In this document: positions 36,765-48,566 of the stretch, one piece after another
Numbering within the stretch: the stretch's first letter is position 1
Layout of the letters: each line of letters begins with the position of its first letter
Source: Viscum album
Taxonomy: Eukaryota; Streptophyta; Magnoliopsida; Santalales; Viscaceae
DNA: 64,000 nt
NCBI GenBank assembly: GCA_963277665.1
Contig: OY728142.1
Coordinates: forward strand, 8,446,001-8,510,000
Direction of reading: 5' to 3'
The notes under the pieces: model-generated
The model's database searches: none
Told to the model about the DNA's origin: nothing
Seen by the model: only the letters and a program-made list of their open reading frames with translations
Translations under genes and position numbers: made by a program

Positions 36765-37520
36765 TTTTTCTGGAGGACTTCTCAGGGTTACCATTGAAGA
36801 GAGATTTTGAGTTTATGAATGATATGTTACCTGGAGTGGAGCTCGTTTCTATTCCACCATATTGAATGGCACCAACAGAGCTCCAAGAATAGAAGGATAA
36901 GTTAGAGTAATTGGAACATAAATGGTTTTTACTCCATATTACATCACCTTGGGACTCTCGTGTTCTTTTTTCTAATAATTATGATGGGTCACTAAGGCTA
37001 TGTTTCAATTATAGGAAGATGACACAGATGACATTTAAGAACTGATGCAGTCTTCCTTGAATCTATGAACTGTTTTATTATATCAAAAGTTACTCAGTGT
37101 TTCACAAGATTAATTTGAGGTCATGGTACCATATGTTGAGGGTGAGACTTTCTGACATACCTCAGATAACTTTCCAAAGTAGGTACTACTTGTATGAATT
37201 TCTTGTGATTCCATTTGGATTTTACCACTGCACCAGTTGTGTTCATGTCCTTGTTGAACTGAACATTCCACCCATATCTAGATTAGTTTGTGGTTTTCAT
37301 TTTAAATTACTTATTGGTTTACTCCAGAACTCATAAAGATCATGCCAAACACAATGACATCATATTGAGTACACTAAGAGAGAATATGCCTTATGCCAAG
37401 CTATCAAAATATCAGTTTCTAATTGAGAAGGTGAACTTTATATGACACATCATTTTATATTCTAGTGTGTCAGTGAATCTAGAGAAGGTGTAGGCTTTGT
37501 TGTCTTGGGAACAACATAAG
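36765..37520 (+). pseudogene. TE-D reverse transcriptase pseudogene
   Basis: Readable pieces in order are FSGLPLKRDFEF (36775), MAPTELQE (36867), SLRLCFNYRKM (36990), SLPRIYELF (37050), KINLRSWYHMLRVRLSDIP (37103-37160) and YEFLVIPFGFYH (37190). KINLRSWYH replaces the usual KIDLRSGYH, so the first catalytic aspartate is asparagine. The FIDD-type active-site tract expected near 37290 is not readable. The ORF at 37097-37336 is the longest continuous part. Confidence 0.75.
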
Positions 37521-37689
37521 AATGTCTCGGATATTTGGATTTTTTCTAGGATTTGGTTGTATTTACCAAATGTTTATTAGAGACTTCTCTCAGTTGGCCG
37601 AACCTATCATAGGGTTAAAATAGAAATGGGTTATGTTTTAGTGGTTAGAGGGTTGTGAAAATGATTTCTAGGAGCTGAAGAAGTGGCTA

Positions 37690-38110
37690 ACTACAACATC
37701 GATTTTGATCTTACCTAAATGAGGTAAGATGTACACCTTGTTCTGTGATGCATCTGATGTCGGAATTGGGGAAGTGTTGATGCTGGATAATTGTATTATA
37801 GCTTATGGGTTGAGACAATTGAGGCCACATGAATGTAACTATCCCACCAATGACCTAGAGATAGACGATGCAGTGTACTCTTTATAGGGATAAAGGCATT
37901 ACATATAGGGATAACCTTTTACGGTGTTCACCGAACATAAAATTATCAGGTACAAATTCTCTCACCAGGATTTGAATTTTAGACAGCAACGGTGGGTATA
38001 GTATCAGTAGTCCTTTAATTTTGAGTTGGTCTACACTCCATGGAAAGGGAATAGATTCATTGATTCTATAATCTAGAGAAATCTGAATCATTTTGCTAAA
38101 AAATCCTGTT
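37690..38110 (+). pseudogene. TE-D RNase H pseudogene
   Basis: Reads MYTLFCDASDVGIGEVLM (37727-37780) with the first catalytic aspartate, AYGLRQLRPHECNYPTNDLE (37801-37860) with the glutamate, VFTEHKIIRYKFSHQDLNFR (37924-37985) where the third aspartate is now glutamate, then a QQRWV tract. Several stops. It is one of the more readable RNase H remnants here. Confidence 0.78.
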
Positions 38111-38279
38111 CAGAGTGTACAATGATGACCTTGTTTTCTAAGATATATTTGGGGAGATATGATAGGCATATGAATATAAACCATGCAACTATAACAGTTG
38201 GATCCATGATTTTGAGTCGGGTTAAATAGTTTTAGTTGGTGAATCTGGCATGTATGGAAATGAAGGATATTATTAAAGG

Positions 38280-39420
38280 TGGTGAGTCACCATCTAGTTG
38301 GAATTTTCTTATCAATGGAGTTTCTTATATTCATAGTCGTGTTGTGGTTCCTGTATATGTACCTGAGCAGTTGATGTGTGAGTTTCACATGTCTATGTAG
38401 GATGTGCATACAAGCTTGAATAAGATGTACCAGGATTTTCACAGACATATTTGGTGTCCAAGAATGAGAGAAGAAGTTAGAAGATTTGTGAAAAAATTCC
38501 TCAATAATCAATAGGTGAAGGCCGAACACCAATGTCTATGTGGGTTGTTGAATTCATTTACTATTATAGAGTGTAAGTGGAATAAAGTCCTGATAGAATT
38601 CATACAAGGTCCTCCAAAGATGCCTCATATGAATGATGCAATTTTGGTGGTGGTAGATCAACTGAACAAAGTGGATCCATTCGTGATGATCTAAGATACC
38701 AATACAATTGACCAGATGCGAGAATTATATGTTCCGGAAATAGCATTGTTGCATGGTGAGCTAGGAACCATAGTTTCGAATAGTTATCCACATTTCACCT
38801 CATTATTCTGGAAGAGAAAAAAGGAGGCACTCAGAACTTAGAGGCTTCTGAGTAGAGATTACCACCCGCACACTAACAGGCAGTCAAAGCGTACGATTCA
38901 GGTTTTAGAAGACATGTTGAGAGATTGTGTTCTTGTTTTCAGAGGTTTTTGTTAGAAACACTTTTCTCTTGTTGATTTTTCATACAACAATATATTTCAG
39001 GATATATTTAAGATATCACCTTTCAAGACACTCTAAGGGAGACCATGTATATATTTGTTGTGTTGGTTAGACGCCAGGAAGTCTGAGCTGTTAGGACCGA
39101 GTCTGGTGTAAGAGACATCGAAGAAGGTTGAATTGATTCAGAAGAAAATGGAAATAGCTCAGGGTATGAAAAATTAATATGTGGATCAGATTCATAGACC
39201 TATTTAGTTTATGTTAGGTGGTTTTCTGTTTTTTTGTTTGCTTTTAAGGTTGGGTCATCATCGAATTCAGAAACAGGGCAAGTTGGAACCTAGATATTTT
39301 GGGCCATTCTAGATTGTAGAGAGGATCAGACCGGTGGCTTACCTATTGGCTCTTCCATAGTGGTATACTGGGATGCATGATTTTTTTCCATGATTCACAA
39401 CTCTCGTAGTATCACCCCAA
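38280..39420 (+). pseudogene. TE-D integrase pseudogene
   Basis: The N-terminal zinc-binding part reads FHMSM, HTSLNKMYQDFHRHIWCPRM and REEVRRFVKKF (38380-38505). The core reads WNKVLIEFIQG (first acidic position now E), NDAILVVVDQLNK, GTIVSNSYPHFTSLFWK (second aspartate now N) and [20 protein letters not shown] (glutamate now K). FGPF-IVERIRPVAYLLALP near 39300-39357 is the C-terminal domain. All three acidic residues are changed, and stops are present. Confidence 0.78.
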
Positions 39421-39469
39421 TATTTATTATGTAATAAATGCTGATGATGTCGAGCTTTAGGTTGATGCA

Positions 39470-39600
39470 ACCTTTTAAGAGAACCCGGTTCGTATTGTGG
39501 ATCATAGTGAGAAGATATTACAAGGAAAGGTGGGGCATTTGGTTCATGTTATATGGAAACATTTAGAAAGAAACATGTGAATGGGAATTAGATATGTGGG
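39470..39600 (+). pseudogene. TE-D chromodomain remnant
   Basis: ENPVRIVDHSEKILQGKVGH, followed by LVHVIW, is a clear Tekay-type chromodomain start. The end of the domain is frameshifted. It is followed by about 90 bases to the polypurine tract. Confidence 0.7.
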
Positions 39601-39673
39601 CCTAGTGGCCTGATATCATTTCATTGGGAACACAATGATGTTGGGAAAGAGAAGATAGAGAAAGATCCATTAT

Positions 39674-39686
39674 AAGGTGGGGAGGA
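39674..39686 (+). other. TE-D polypurine tract
   Basis: AAGGTGGGGAGGA directly before the TGTACGATCT LTR start. Confidence 0.75.
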
Positions 39687-42600
39687 TGTACGATCTAGGA
39701 TCTATATAAAGGTATCTTTTCCCTGGTTTTTTAGTTTATGTCCTCAATTTTGGATGAATAATCATTTTACCAAGTTCTTGTAATGACCCGAGGGTTTTAT
39801 AGGGGTTCGAAGCATGAATGAAGAAGAAAAAGGGGGTTTCTGGGCACTCTTCATGGTTAGTGAAAACCATGTGGAAATCCTAGATACCCTGTGAGGGAGG
39901 GAATTTTTGGACATTAGAATCCCCACGATTTGGAAAACTGCGTGTGTAAATCGTTCAGTAGAGAAACATTTAAAGAATTAAAGAAATGCTATTACTAGGT
40001 TTTAATGTTCCACTCAGGATTTTCTTCCTCCTCCACTCTTGCTACCCTAGGAATAAACCAAATCTCCCAAGATCCCCAAGGGTGATTCTCCATAAATACT
40101 ATTCCATTTAGAGTGTCTTTGGTTGCGAAATGATGATCCGAGTAAGCCTAAAGTACTCCATGCTTATTTTTCTTGTTTAGGGTTTCTATCTTTCTCCTTT
40201 CTCCATCTAAATCTCTACACCCTTGATTTTCAAGTGAGATCATGTTTGGGGCTTCAAAGGTATGTTGAATCTGGTTCTAAGGCCTTGATTATGAGTGTGA
40301 TCTCAAACACGTTCAATATAGGTGGTATACAGGTTACATATATTAGTTTTATTGTAGATTTGTGCATGTAGGGTTTCAATATTTTTCTGTTCATGATGTA
40401 TTATTAATTATATTAACAAGATGTGGTATATTGGGTGTCTAAAATATTAATTGAACTTGTCTTCATCCCCATGGTATGAAAGGAAGAAGAATTGACCAAA
40501 TTATGACCACCCATGAGGTATGAAGCCCCCCCCAATTAGGATAACATAAATGTATGGTGTGAACATGGAACATGATTATTTAGAGACTTAGGGGACATGG
40601 GAATTTTCTTAAGTAATGAGTTAGAATGGATTGTATTTAGTAGTTTCTAATATGGTTAAAGGCTGAGGTATTGTTGGGTTGACATTTAAATAGATTAAAT
40701 GGGATCAATGGGAATACGATGCTTCCTCCCCCTTCTTGTTTGTGGTTCGCGGCGGGGACTTCCTCGGCTTGGTCAACATGACGGTGTGCTTGATTCATCC
40801 TTCTTCACGGCGGCGTAGGCGTCGAATGAACGAGTCCCAGAGTCTGCGGGTTGAGGGAGTCTTCCCGTTCGTGGTCACAGGCATCTGGTGAGGGGTGTGG
40901 TTTCCGGGGGGCTGAAGGCTGGTGGCGCTGGGTTTCGGAACTTGATCTAGTTTTCACTGGATCCTTTTTCGGTTTTATGCGTTTTTCTGTTTCTTTTTCT
41001 TTTCCTTCCTTTGTGCCTCTGGTTCCTGGATGGGTGGTTTTGGGTTGACGTTACAAGGATGGATATGGCGGCTTCAGGCCACGGTTTTTTGAGGTCCATG
41101 CGTCTTCATGAGCATGGGATGATTCTATCCCTCTTTGTTTTGAGGATGGTGATTTTGAGTGCGTGGATATCTCTGTATGTTGTGATGGTTTCTCTTCGGC
41201 TTCCCCCGATGATATCTGGTTTGCGCCGTTGATGTTTGTTCCGAGTCGATGGACACTGTGATGTTAGTGACGTCGATGACCGACGGTAGACAATGACGGT
41301 TGACGGTGGGTACGGTCACCGGTGGTGAATCAGTAGGCGTTCCGGCGTGTCTCGCCGGCGACTTGAGGCGCGTTTCGAGGCGATGGTACGGCTCGAGGTG
41401 ACAGCGCTTGGTGGCGCGTGTCGAGGTGTCAGAGTGGCATGCAGTCACGTGACGGGCCCGGGGCTCGAGGCGGGACACGTGGTTGGACCTGATGTTTGAA
41501 TTTTGAATCTGTTAATCGCTGTAATTGTTTGAATTTGGGTGTGGTTCACGGTTTTCCTCAAACCGGGCAGCATGGGAACCGGCTACCCTCAAACCGGCTT
41601 TTTGAAAATCTATAAAAAAATGATTATCGGAGATAGGCATGAGAAATGGGAAATTAGGCTTATGGGTTAAGTGTTATAAATAATTAATATGTTAATGGAC
41701 TGAGACATAATCTTAATTTCCCATTTATTGATATTTTTGTGATGTTTCAAATGATATTGGCTATGCATGTTGTGATTTGGTTTGTTGTGGTGAATGATAA
41801 ATAAGCATATCCACATGGATTGGAAGAGTGGGTTCTAGAATTGATGTTAAATGCCCACAACTGGAGTAGAATTGAGGTTATATATCCACCCCTAAATGAA
41901 CATGTTAGGGAAGGAGATGAAGTTAGATTCCCCTAATGGTTTCATTCAACCCGGACTGAGGCTTCGAAGTGAGAATTATGAGGACATTATAATGTGATGC
42001 CGAGTGAGATTAGACTTGATTTAATTCCTATAAGTTTGAGAATGTTGAACATGCCTAATCCATTGAACACATGAAAAAGGTAGAGTAAACAATGAAATGT
42101 ATAATTAGTGAACAAGAATTCAATTGTAGTATAATTTAAAGTAACATAGTCATGAATGGTCTTTTAATAAGTTTACTATTATTTTCCTTTATTTATAACC
42201 TTCCTACAATATCTTTTTTTTAATATTTTGTAGACATTATTGCTGGTGTCCTATTGTGTTATACTCACACCCTAATCAGGCCGCCATGGGGTACCCGAGC
42301 CGATTTCATGGTTATAGTTCAGAAAAAGGAAAAGGTCCCTATGCTAGGGAGTTGAGTTAGACATGGGGCATGTGTGGTTGAGGTTCCAAACATAAAGTCT
42401 GGACCATTTTGGGGATTATGTTGTCTTCCATTATTTTATGTTTTTGTTCACTTGGAACTATAGCATGGAATGACATATTTACTATTTAATGTGATTATAG
42501 AAATATTGGGAGTTTTTTATTTGTGCATGTTATTAACTGTTTCTTATTTTTTTCTCTATTTAAATTGTGTTATATTGTGTCTTACTCTAGTAATAAGGGT

Positions 42601-42735
42601 ATAGTCTCCCCACATGTCTTACATGACCCTCACTGCAAGTCAAAAAACTCTAGCAGATGGGGAGGCATGCTTGAGGTCATTTGGTGACCATGCTCGGGGC
42701 ATCGGTTTGGAGGCTACCATTTCGGGGACATTAAA
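39687..42735 (+). repeat. TE-D 3' LTR with internal insert
   Basis: Matches the 5' LTR on both sides of a GC-rich insert (~40717-41620). The insert accounts for essentially all of the 868-base length difference. The LTR part is AT-rich and non-coding. Confidence 0.8.
40717..41620. other. GC- and CpG-rich ~0.9-kb insert of unknown origin
   Basis: The left flank GGGAATA and the right flank ATGATTA(T/C)-GAGATAG are contiguous LTR sequence in the 5' copy, apart from about 25-30 bases replaced at the junction. The insert is far richer in G+C and CpG than anything else in the window (for example 40745-40960 and 41260-41480). It contains a pyrimidine-rich tract (40980-41015), repeated AAACCGG words at 41560-41600 and an A-rich right end (CTATAAAAAAATG). 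No terminal inverted repeat, target duplication or recognisable protein was found. A 117-codon minus-strand ORF (41125-41478) shows no motif I know. It may be a captured gene fragment or a truncated retroposon. Confidence 0.6.
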
Positions 42736-42740
42736 TCTCA
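42736..42740 (+). repeat. TE-D target-site duplication, right copy
   Basis: TCTCA, partner of TCTCT at 32099-32103. Confidence 0.6.
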
Positions 42741-44639
42741 ATTCAATGGGAATATGGCAATGTTTCTTGTTTGTATGGCGGAATACTACCTCACGAAGTG
42801 AAGTGATTCATTCTTTACTAACGATTTACATGAAAGATAATAATAAATTTTTTAAGGAAAATATGTGATATATATATATTATAAATGAATATGGAAAGTT
42901 AATATATTACTTACCCATATTTTATTTCATTCATTGAGAAAATGGAAACAATTTTGATGTGTACGTATAACCAACCATGTCCATGAATTTTGTTATTAAT
43001 TTTATATATATACCTTTATTGGTTTACTGTAAATAAATATATAATGAAAATATGTTATATTGAAATCATGGATAACTTTATGGGAAAGATGTGACCATGA
43101 TCAAAGTAAGAGGAACCAAAATACCAAAAAAAATATACATGAAAAAAAGTCTAGTTATTACCCAAAACAGGATTTTAATAAGAATTTTTTATAAAAAAGT
43201 AATAAATGTTCATAAGTAAATCATATATGGAATGATAAATATGATTATGTTTCTGAAATACATTTTTAATAAAATTATATTTTTAATATTCGATATTCAT
43301 ATGTGTATGATGTAAGTTTAAATGCATGGAATGAAAATTTAATCTCAAATTATCTTCTTTGAGTCATATGTTATGATTTGCACCTATATTCTATTATGAG
43401 GTGTATATAAATCCCCATTGACATATTATATCATGAATATAATTATTCTCATGATATTTAATTTTTCGTTAGATTTTATTTTTTAATGGTTCTTTCAATG
43501 TAAAAGTTACCAGAGTAGAGATGGTTTGATGTTACATTCTCATTGTTTATTAGGGATATTTATGATTATGCTACCAATGATGGGATATTATTATACAACT
43601 CTCATGAAACACATGAATTGTATTATAATATTTTAATTTCATTATAATACATTTTTTTCTTCTATATTTCTTCTATCTAAGTACTAGATATTTGAAAATA
43701 ATGTTTTTTAAATGAATTATTTTCATTCTTCAAGAGAAAACCATTTTTCTTCCATGTCCATGTTTATAAAAAATATTTAATTTTTTTAATATTATGCAAT
43801 GCTTTATTATACATTTTTAACAATTTTTAAAATTTCACTAAATGTTTTTAAAAGTAATTTTCATATCATTTTTTTAATCTTTTACTTTTTACCAAAAAAG
43901 TGAAAGAATTATTTGTCATAACATGTACCTAATGGACTGAATTTTCATCTATCACCACCACCCAATGTTTTAAAGCATCCTTTATAAGATTCAATGGTGA
44001 TTTTCAAATAAATGGATTTTAAATTTTTTGTGATCTTTTATTTTTAAATATGATTTTCAAATTGAAAAGGTTATTTATGTGGGTCTATTTTTATATAGTT
44101 TGGCCACATTTTTTACTTAATTTTATATTATATAATTAATTATTTAATAACATAATAATAAATAGTTGTACATTTGTATTTTATAATTAATTTAGTTAAA
44201 CAATCAATTTTTATAATTAAATAAGTTTTTTAGTCTTTAAATTAATTATTTTAATCATACTTTACTTTTCTAATGTAATTAGTTTTTCTAGTTATAATCT
44301 TCTTGAATTTTTAATAAATTAACATTTTTATTAAATAATTATTTATTCATCATATTTTTATTTATCTAACATATACTTTTTTTATCATTTTATCCTTTAT
44401 TTTAGTTTCATTAAAATATATTAACTTCATAAATTAATACGTTTAATCATCATGATAACTAATTATGTTAATAAATTTAGTTTAAATTAAATGAAATAGT
44501 TCGATTTTATACATTAAATTTTCACATAGTTAGAAAATTATTTAATTTAGAGTATTCAAACATTAATTATTTAATCCTAAGTATGAAGTTTTAATTTTTG
44601 TGTGTCACGATTAGTTCTTTATTTTTTTTTAAAAGTCAT
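42741..44639. other. AT-rich stretch with no recognised gene
   Basis: Only short chance ORFs. From about 43700 the plus strand becomes strikingly T-rich and continues so to about 45000. Nothing else is supported. Confidence 0.35.
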
Positions 44640-45090
44640 TGATGTTGCTGCATATTGGTATCAGTCACTTATTTACCATCAGTAACCTTTTATTATCTCT
44701 ATCAGAAACCTTTTCATTTTTATGGGTAACGATGACCCTTTTTTTAACTAATGGTTGACTTTATTTTTGATCTATCGGTGACCTTTTTTATAAGTACCAC
44801 CGAATCTACCCACAGGTTACCAAATAAGCCTAACGACAACCTTTTTAATTTCAAGCATCAGTGAACTTTTATTATATGTAATGGTGATCTTATGTTTTTA
44901 TACATACTTATGACTTTTTCTCTTGAAACTAACAGTGATCTTTATTTCTATCGGTAACCTTATAATTTACTTCATTGGTGTTTATTTTATTTTTCTACAA
45001 CAATGACCTTTTCCTATCGGTGACTTGCGATCTTTTATTGGATTCCCTTCTCAGCGATGAATTTCTTTCAATCAGTAGCCTTTCTATTGA
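44640..45090 (+). repeat. Degenerate short repeats of the type ATCGGTGACCTTTT
   Basis: At least ten variants of a GGTGACCTTTT / AGTAACCTTTT word occur at irregular 20-50-base spacing (for example near 44680, 44700, 44765, 44835, 44945 and 45005). They always point the same way. It resembles the subterminal repeat zones of some DNA transposons, but no terminal inverted repeat was found. Confidence 0.55.
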
Positions 45091-45770
45091 TGCACTACCA
45101 TAGAGACTGATGATGGATTGAACATCACTACCACCCTCTACTTTAACCCATCCATGCACTCACAGATACCCCAATTTGACATCGGTCTCACATCTTCACT
45201 GCAGTTTACGCTGATTCAATCCCATATTTTCGAACTGACCTCTCAATTATTCAACCTTGTCCTCCTTCTCCAGTTTGATACAAACCCAAACCAAGAGTTA
45301 TTGCAACAGAGATTTGTTACTAAAAAAACAACAAACCATTTCTACACATCTGATTCACTCGAATTCCATTGCGAAGATCTGTGAATCATTACTACCCTAG
45401 ATTTTGTGGATTTTGAAGCCATAGATTGAAGATAGGAGCTGGCTGTCATAGGAACAGGAAGACAGAAGCTGAGGTCGAGTCAGGTACTGCACCACTATGT
45501 GATGAACCAGGGTGAGGAGTTTCTCTCCTATTGAACTGCACCACCGAATATGTATCCATGAGAAGGTGTCGCACGAGGGAGACAGTTTTCCGAGAATTTC
45601 TGAAGATCTGGGTCTCCACTTCACTAGGTAGGATTAGACGACGAGCTGTCGTAGATGATGTGTGACGAAGATGGGCAATGTAGTGGACTTTCGTCCTCAT
45701 GCAGCCTGAGAGAGGACCTGGTCATCTACTTCCGACAGGAAAAAACCAGAAGATCCACCCCTAGGGATGC
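45091..45770. other. Less AT-rich island of unknown origin
   Basis: Base composition is more even here, with ORFs of 88 codons (plus, 45118-45384) and 84 and 75 codons (minus, 45446-45700 and 45397-45624). None has a motif I recognise. It is flanked by the short-repeat block on the left and an A-rich stretch on the right. Confidence 0.35.
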
Positions 45771-46559
45771 ACTTATTTATGGGGGAAAAGATTAAGTTAT
45801 TTAAAAAGTAATAATATTATTATTAAAATAAAACAAAAATAAAAACCTAAAATAAATATTAAATAAACATAAAATATTAAAAAATAATAATTATAAATTA
45901 ATTATAGATATAATTTAACTCATATTAATGAAATAGAATTATTAATTTAACTAATAATTAAAACATTAATTAAACTACAATATTAAAAAAAAATATTAAA
46001 TTAAAAAAAAATATTAATTTAATAGATAAATTTAAAAATTAATAATTGTTAAATATTTCAAATTTATCAATAAAATAAATATTAATAATAATTAATAAAT
46101 TAAATTAGAAAAAACATTTTCAGATAACTTATACTAGTAAATTGTTTATTTTCCAATGTAATAATAAACATTATAATTTACATTAATAATTATAAATAAT
46201 AAATATTAATAACATCATTCAAATATAACATTTAAATTTATAATAAGTAAACCCTTTTATACGTAAATAATGATAATGACTTTACTTTTAACAAATGCAA
46301 TCAACTTATAATACTTAATTTTTTAAAAATTAAATAATAACTATTGTAATAATAAATTTTATTTCATCGTAAATAATTATAATATAATATTTAGTTATCA
46401 ATAATACTAATAAACTAATTTATTTAGTTACATTATCTAAAAGTTTATTAATCCTTTTAAAATACTTATTTATGATATTGATTTAAATTTTAAATTTTTT
46501 CGTGTTTTTAATTTTGTTGTTTGATTTTATTGATCAGGTTCATTCAATATTAAAAAACT
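45771..46559. other. Extremely AT-rich, A-rich stretch
   Basis: Runs of AATAATTATAAATTAATT-type sequence, with the plus strand A-rich from 45780 to about 46130, opposite to the T-rich side at 43700-45000. No gene. Confidence 0.4.
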
Positions 46560-47735
46560 CATTCAAGTGCTTCCAACTAACTATCGGATGTTAGTTACAA
46601 GGGTAAAGTTAGAACGACACGTTTGTCACAAAAAAACAAATGTGTGTAATGAAACATTAAAAGACATGTTTATGTTAGAGAAGAACGTCGGTGACGAGCA
46701 ACATAAGACAATGGGTACCTAAAATAGAGAAAGAATCATGGGGGCGAGGTAGGGAACATATAGATTGAGTAATCCAGTTCCAAGCAGAGGAAGATTATAG
46801 GGAGATTCTATAACCTCTTCTTGGAGATGGAAGAGTACAGGAGAAGAGCATCGTCTGGGAAGTTATTCTTCTATCTTGATTCAAGTATTTGTACTATGTT
46901 TTAGTATTTTAAAATTGTGGTGATGTTAATGAACAAGTTTTCTAGTTAAATCATATAATTCATGAAGAAAGTGAAGTTCCACTTGTTACAATTTAATATT
47001 GTTTTCCAATTCATCATTTTGATGTATTCATTATTGATTGGCGAGATCAATACTGAATTCATTCAATTTCTTGTACCAATAAAATTAATTTCCAAATTTC
47101 ACAGTCATTTGGTGATATTTATCATATAATCAACTTTCAATAGATAATATATCCATATGAATTCAAGAATTATGGTGAGTTTTTCCTATTGTCATTTAAA
47201 AATAATTACTTTTACAGTAGATCTATTTTGAATGGTGAACTCTGAAATTGATCAACCAGTTTTACATGATTCATAGTGAGCGAAGTGATCCATCTATTCT
47301 TTTAGTTTTTCATTATAGCAACCTTAATGTGAATAGGAATATTTTTAAAACTAGTAGAATGGTTCCCTGGGAAACATACATTAATAGTTCATTTATCAGC
47401 ATTCTATATTTTTTGTTCAATGATCTCAAGATGTTTTCTTTTTCATTTAAGTCTAATTATAAAATTAAAAATGTTGAGTTAATTTATTGCATAATAAAAA
47501 CAAAAAAGAATTAAAAAAATACAAAAAGTAAAAAAAATATAGAAAATATACCCCACTACTAACAACAGTGGGGGTCTTTTTTTGAGTGTATTTAGAAGAC
47601 TAGTGGTCAAATTTTCCTTCCCTGTTGGTTCGACTCTACATTCCACATATACAGTAGTTAATAATAATATACATTTTAAATGTTGACCGGATTCAAAGAT
47701 AGTTCAAGTCGTTTTTTTTGAACCATTTTTGGGCA
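46560..47735 (+). repeat. Probable 5' LTR/U5 and primer region of the Athila-like element TE-E
   Basis: The layout recalls Athila LTR ends. A GAGATTCTATAACCTC tract and GGGAAGTTATTCTTCTATC near 46855 come first. Then AATTTAATATTGTTTTCCAA lies near 46990, and a CCCTGTTGGTTCGACTCTAC tract near 47621, which resembles the CCCTGTGGTTCGAC-type tract found near the 3' end of Athila LTRs. TGGCACAATCC at 47736 may be a decayed primer site. The boundaries are estimates. A small hairpin, CCCCACT/AGTGGGG, lies at 47551-47573. Confidence 0.45.
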
Positions 47736-47891
47736 TGGCACAATCCAATACTTCTAAAAAACAAAAAAATATAAATAATAATAAAAATTAAGAAATTTTG
47801 AAATTTTGAAATCTGTAAAAAAACATATGTTTCTTTTCTTTCTGAATTTTTACTATTTTCTTCTTCTTGAGTACTGTATACTATTCTTCTC

Positions 47892-48566
47892 ATGAGAACA
47901 AGAACTTATGGTGTTATATTAGAGCCTCTAAACCATGAATTAGATAAACATTTAACTGCTCTATGAAATAAAAAAAAATTTGAAATGGAAAATCTAGATG
48001 AGAGAGTTCATGCACCTTAAAACTTCCAAAATCATTCAGAACTCTTAGATGAAAATGGAAGGCATAGGATGAGAGAATTCCAAGTCCCTGAATTTTATGA
48101 AATCCTTCTTCTATTAGTTTATCTCCTGGAGGATGAAACTATAAGCTAGAATAGTCACACATATCACTTTTTCCTAATTTTAATTGACACTCTAATGAGG
48201 ACTCTCATTTATTCATTAGTGAATTCTATAATATTGTGCAGCAACTACCTCTTCTAAAACTCATAGAAAATGAGATAAGAATGAGAGTCTTTCCCTTTTG
48301 AATTAAAGGGAATGCAAGGAATTGGTTTCAGAGTCTGGATGAGAATATTTTGGAAGATTGGGATTAGGTGTAAAATTATTTCTTAATGAAATTTTATCCC
48401 TAATGATGTTAATTTCAACTTAGAACTAACATAACTAGTTTTTATCAATAGGATGTGGACGTTTTTCATGAATCTTAGGATAGATTTAGGGATCTTCTTA
48501 TACAAAGTTTCCATCATAAACTCCCATATCACCATCTCATGTACACCTTCTATGAAGGGTTTTCAT
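47892..48566 (+). pseudogene. TE-E: Athila-like gag pseudogene, cut by TE-F
   Basis: The first codon at 47892 opens MRTRTYGVILEPLNHELDKH, the MRTR-type start of Athila gag. After stops and frame changes come FQVPEFYE (48080), MRVFPF-IKGNARNWFQSL (48280-48335), DWD and NYFLMKFYP (48358-48400), FHES-DRFRDLLIQSFHHKL (48465-48520) and YTFYEG (48543). This follows the retrotransposon gag domain of Athila elements, with its LFPFSL, WL-SLP, F-KFFP, ERF-ELL and TFYNG landmarks. It breaks off exactly at 48566, where the TE-F LTR begins. Protease and later genes are absent and should lie outside the window beyond TE-F/TE-G. Confidence 0.72.
48562..48566 (+). repeat. Left target-site word of TE-F
   Basis: TTCAT directly before the LTR. 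The partner copy must lie right of the window, because TE-F's far LTR is split by TE-G. Confidence 0.4.

Larger units (their letters stand above)
32104..42735 (+). mobile_element. TE-D: decayed Ty3/gypsy chromovirus with both LTRs
   Basis: Plus-strand element of 10632 bases with 5' LTR, primer site, gag, protease, RT, RNase H, integrase, chromodomain, polypurine tract and 3' LTR in order. It is flanked by a near-perfect 5-base target duplication. Its LTRs (2181 bases, and 3049 bases including an insert) differ from those of TE-B/F/G, so it is another chromovirus subfamily using the same tRNA primer. The domains are recognisable but full of stops. The 3' LTR carries a GC-rich insert absent from the 5' LTR. 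Several catalytic positions of integrase and RT are altered. Confidence 0.82.

Noticed and set aside
41125..41478. 117-codon minus-strand ORF in the GC-rich insert
   Set aside because: High G+C lengthens chance ORFs, and no domain or compositional sign of a protein was seen. Kept only as part of the insert.
47551..47580. Hairpin CCCCACT/AGTGGGG followed by a T-run, like an intrinsic terminator
   Set aside because: Such terminators are bacterial. This lies in an Athila-like LTR of a plant genome, so no terminator function is claimed.
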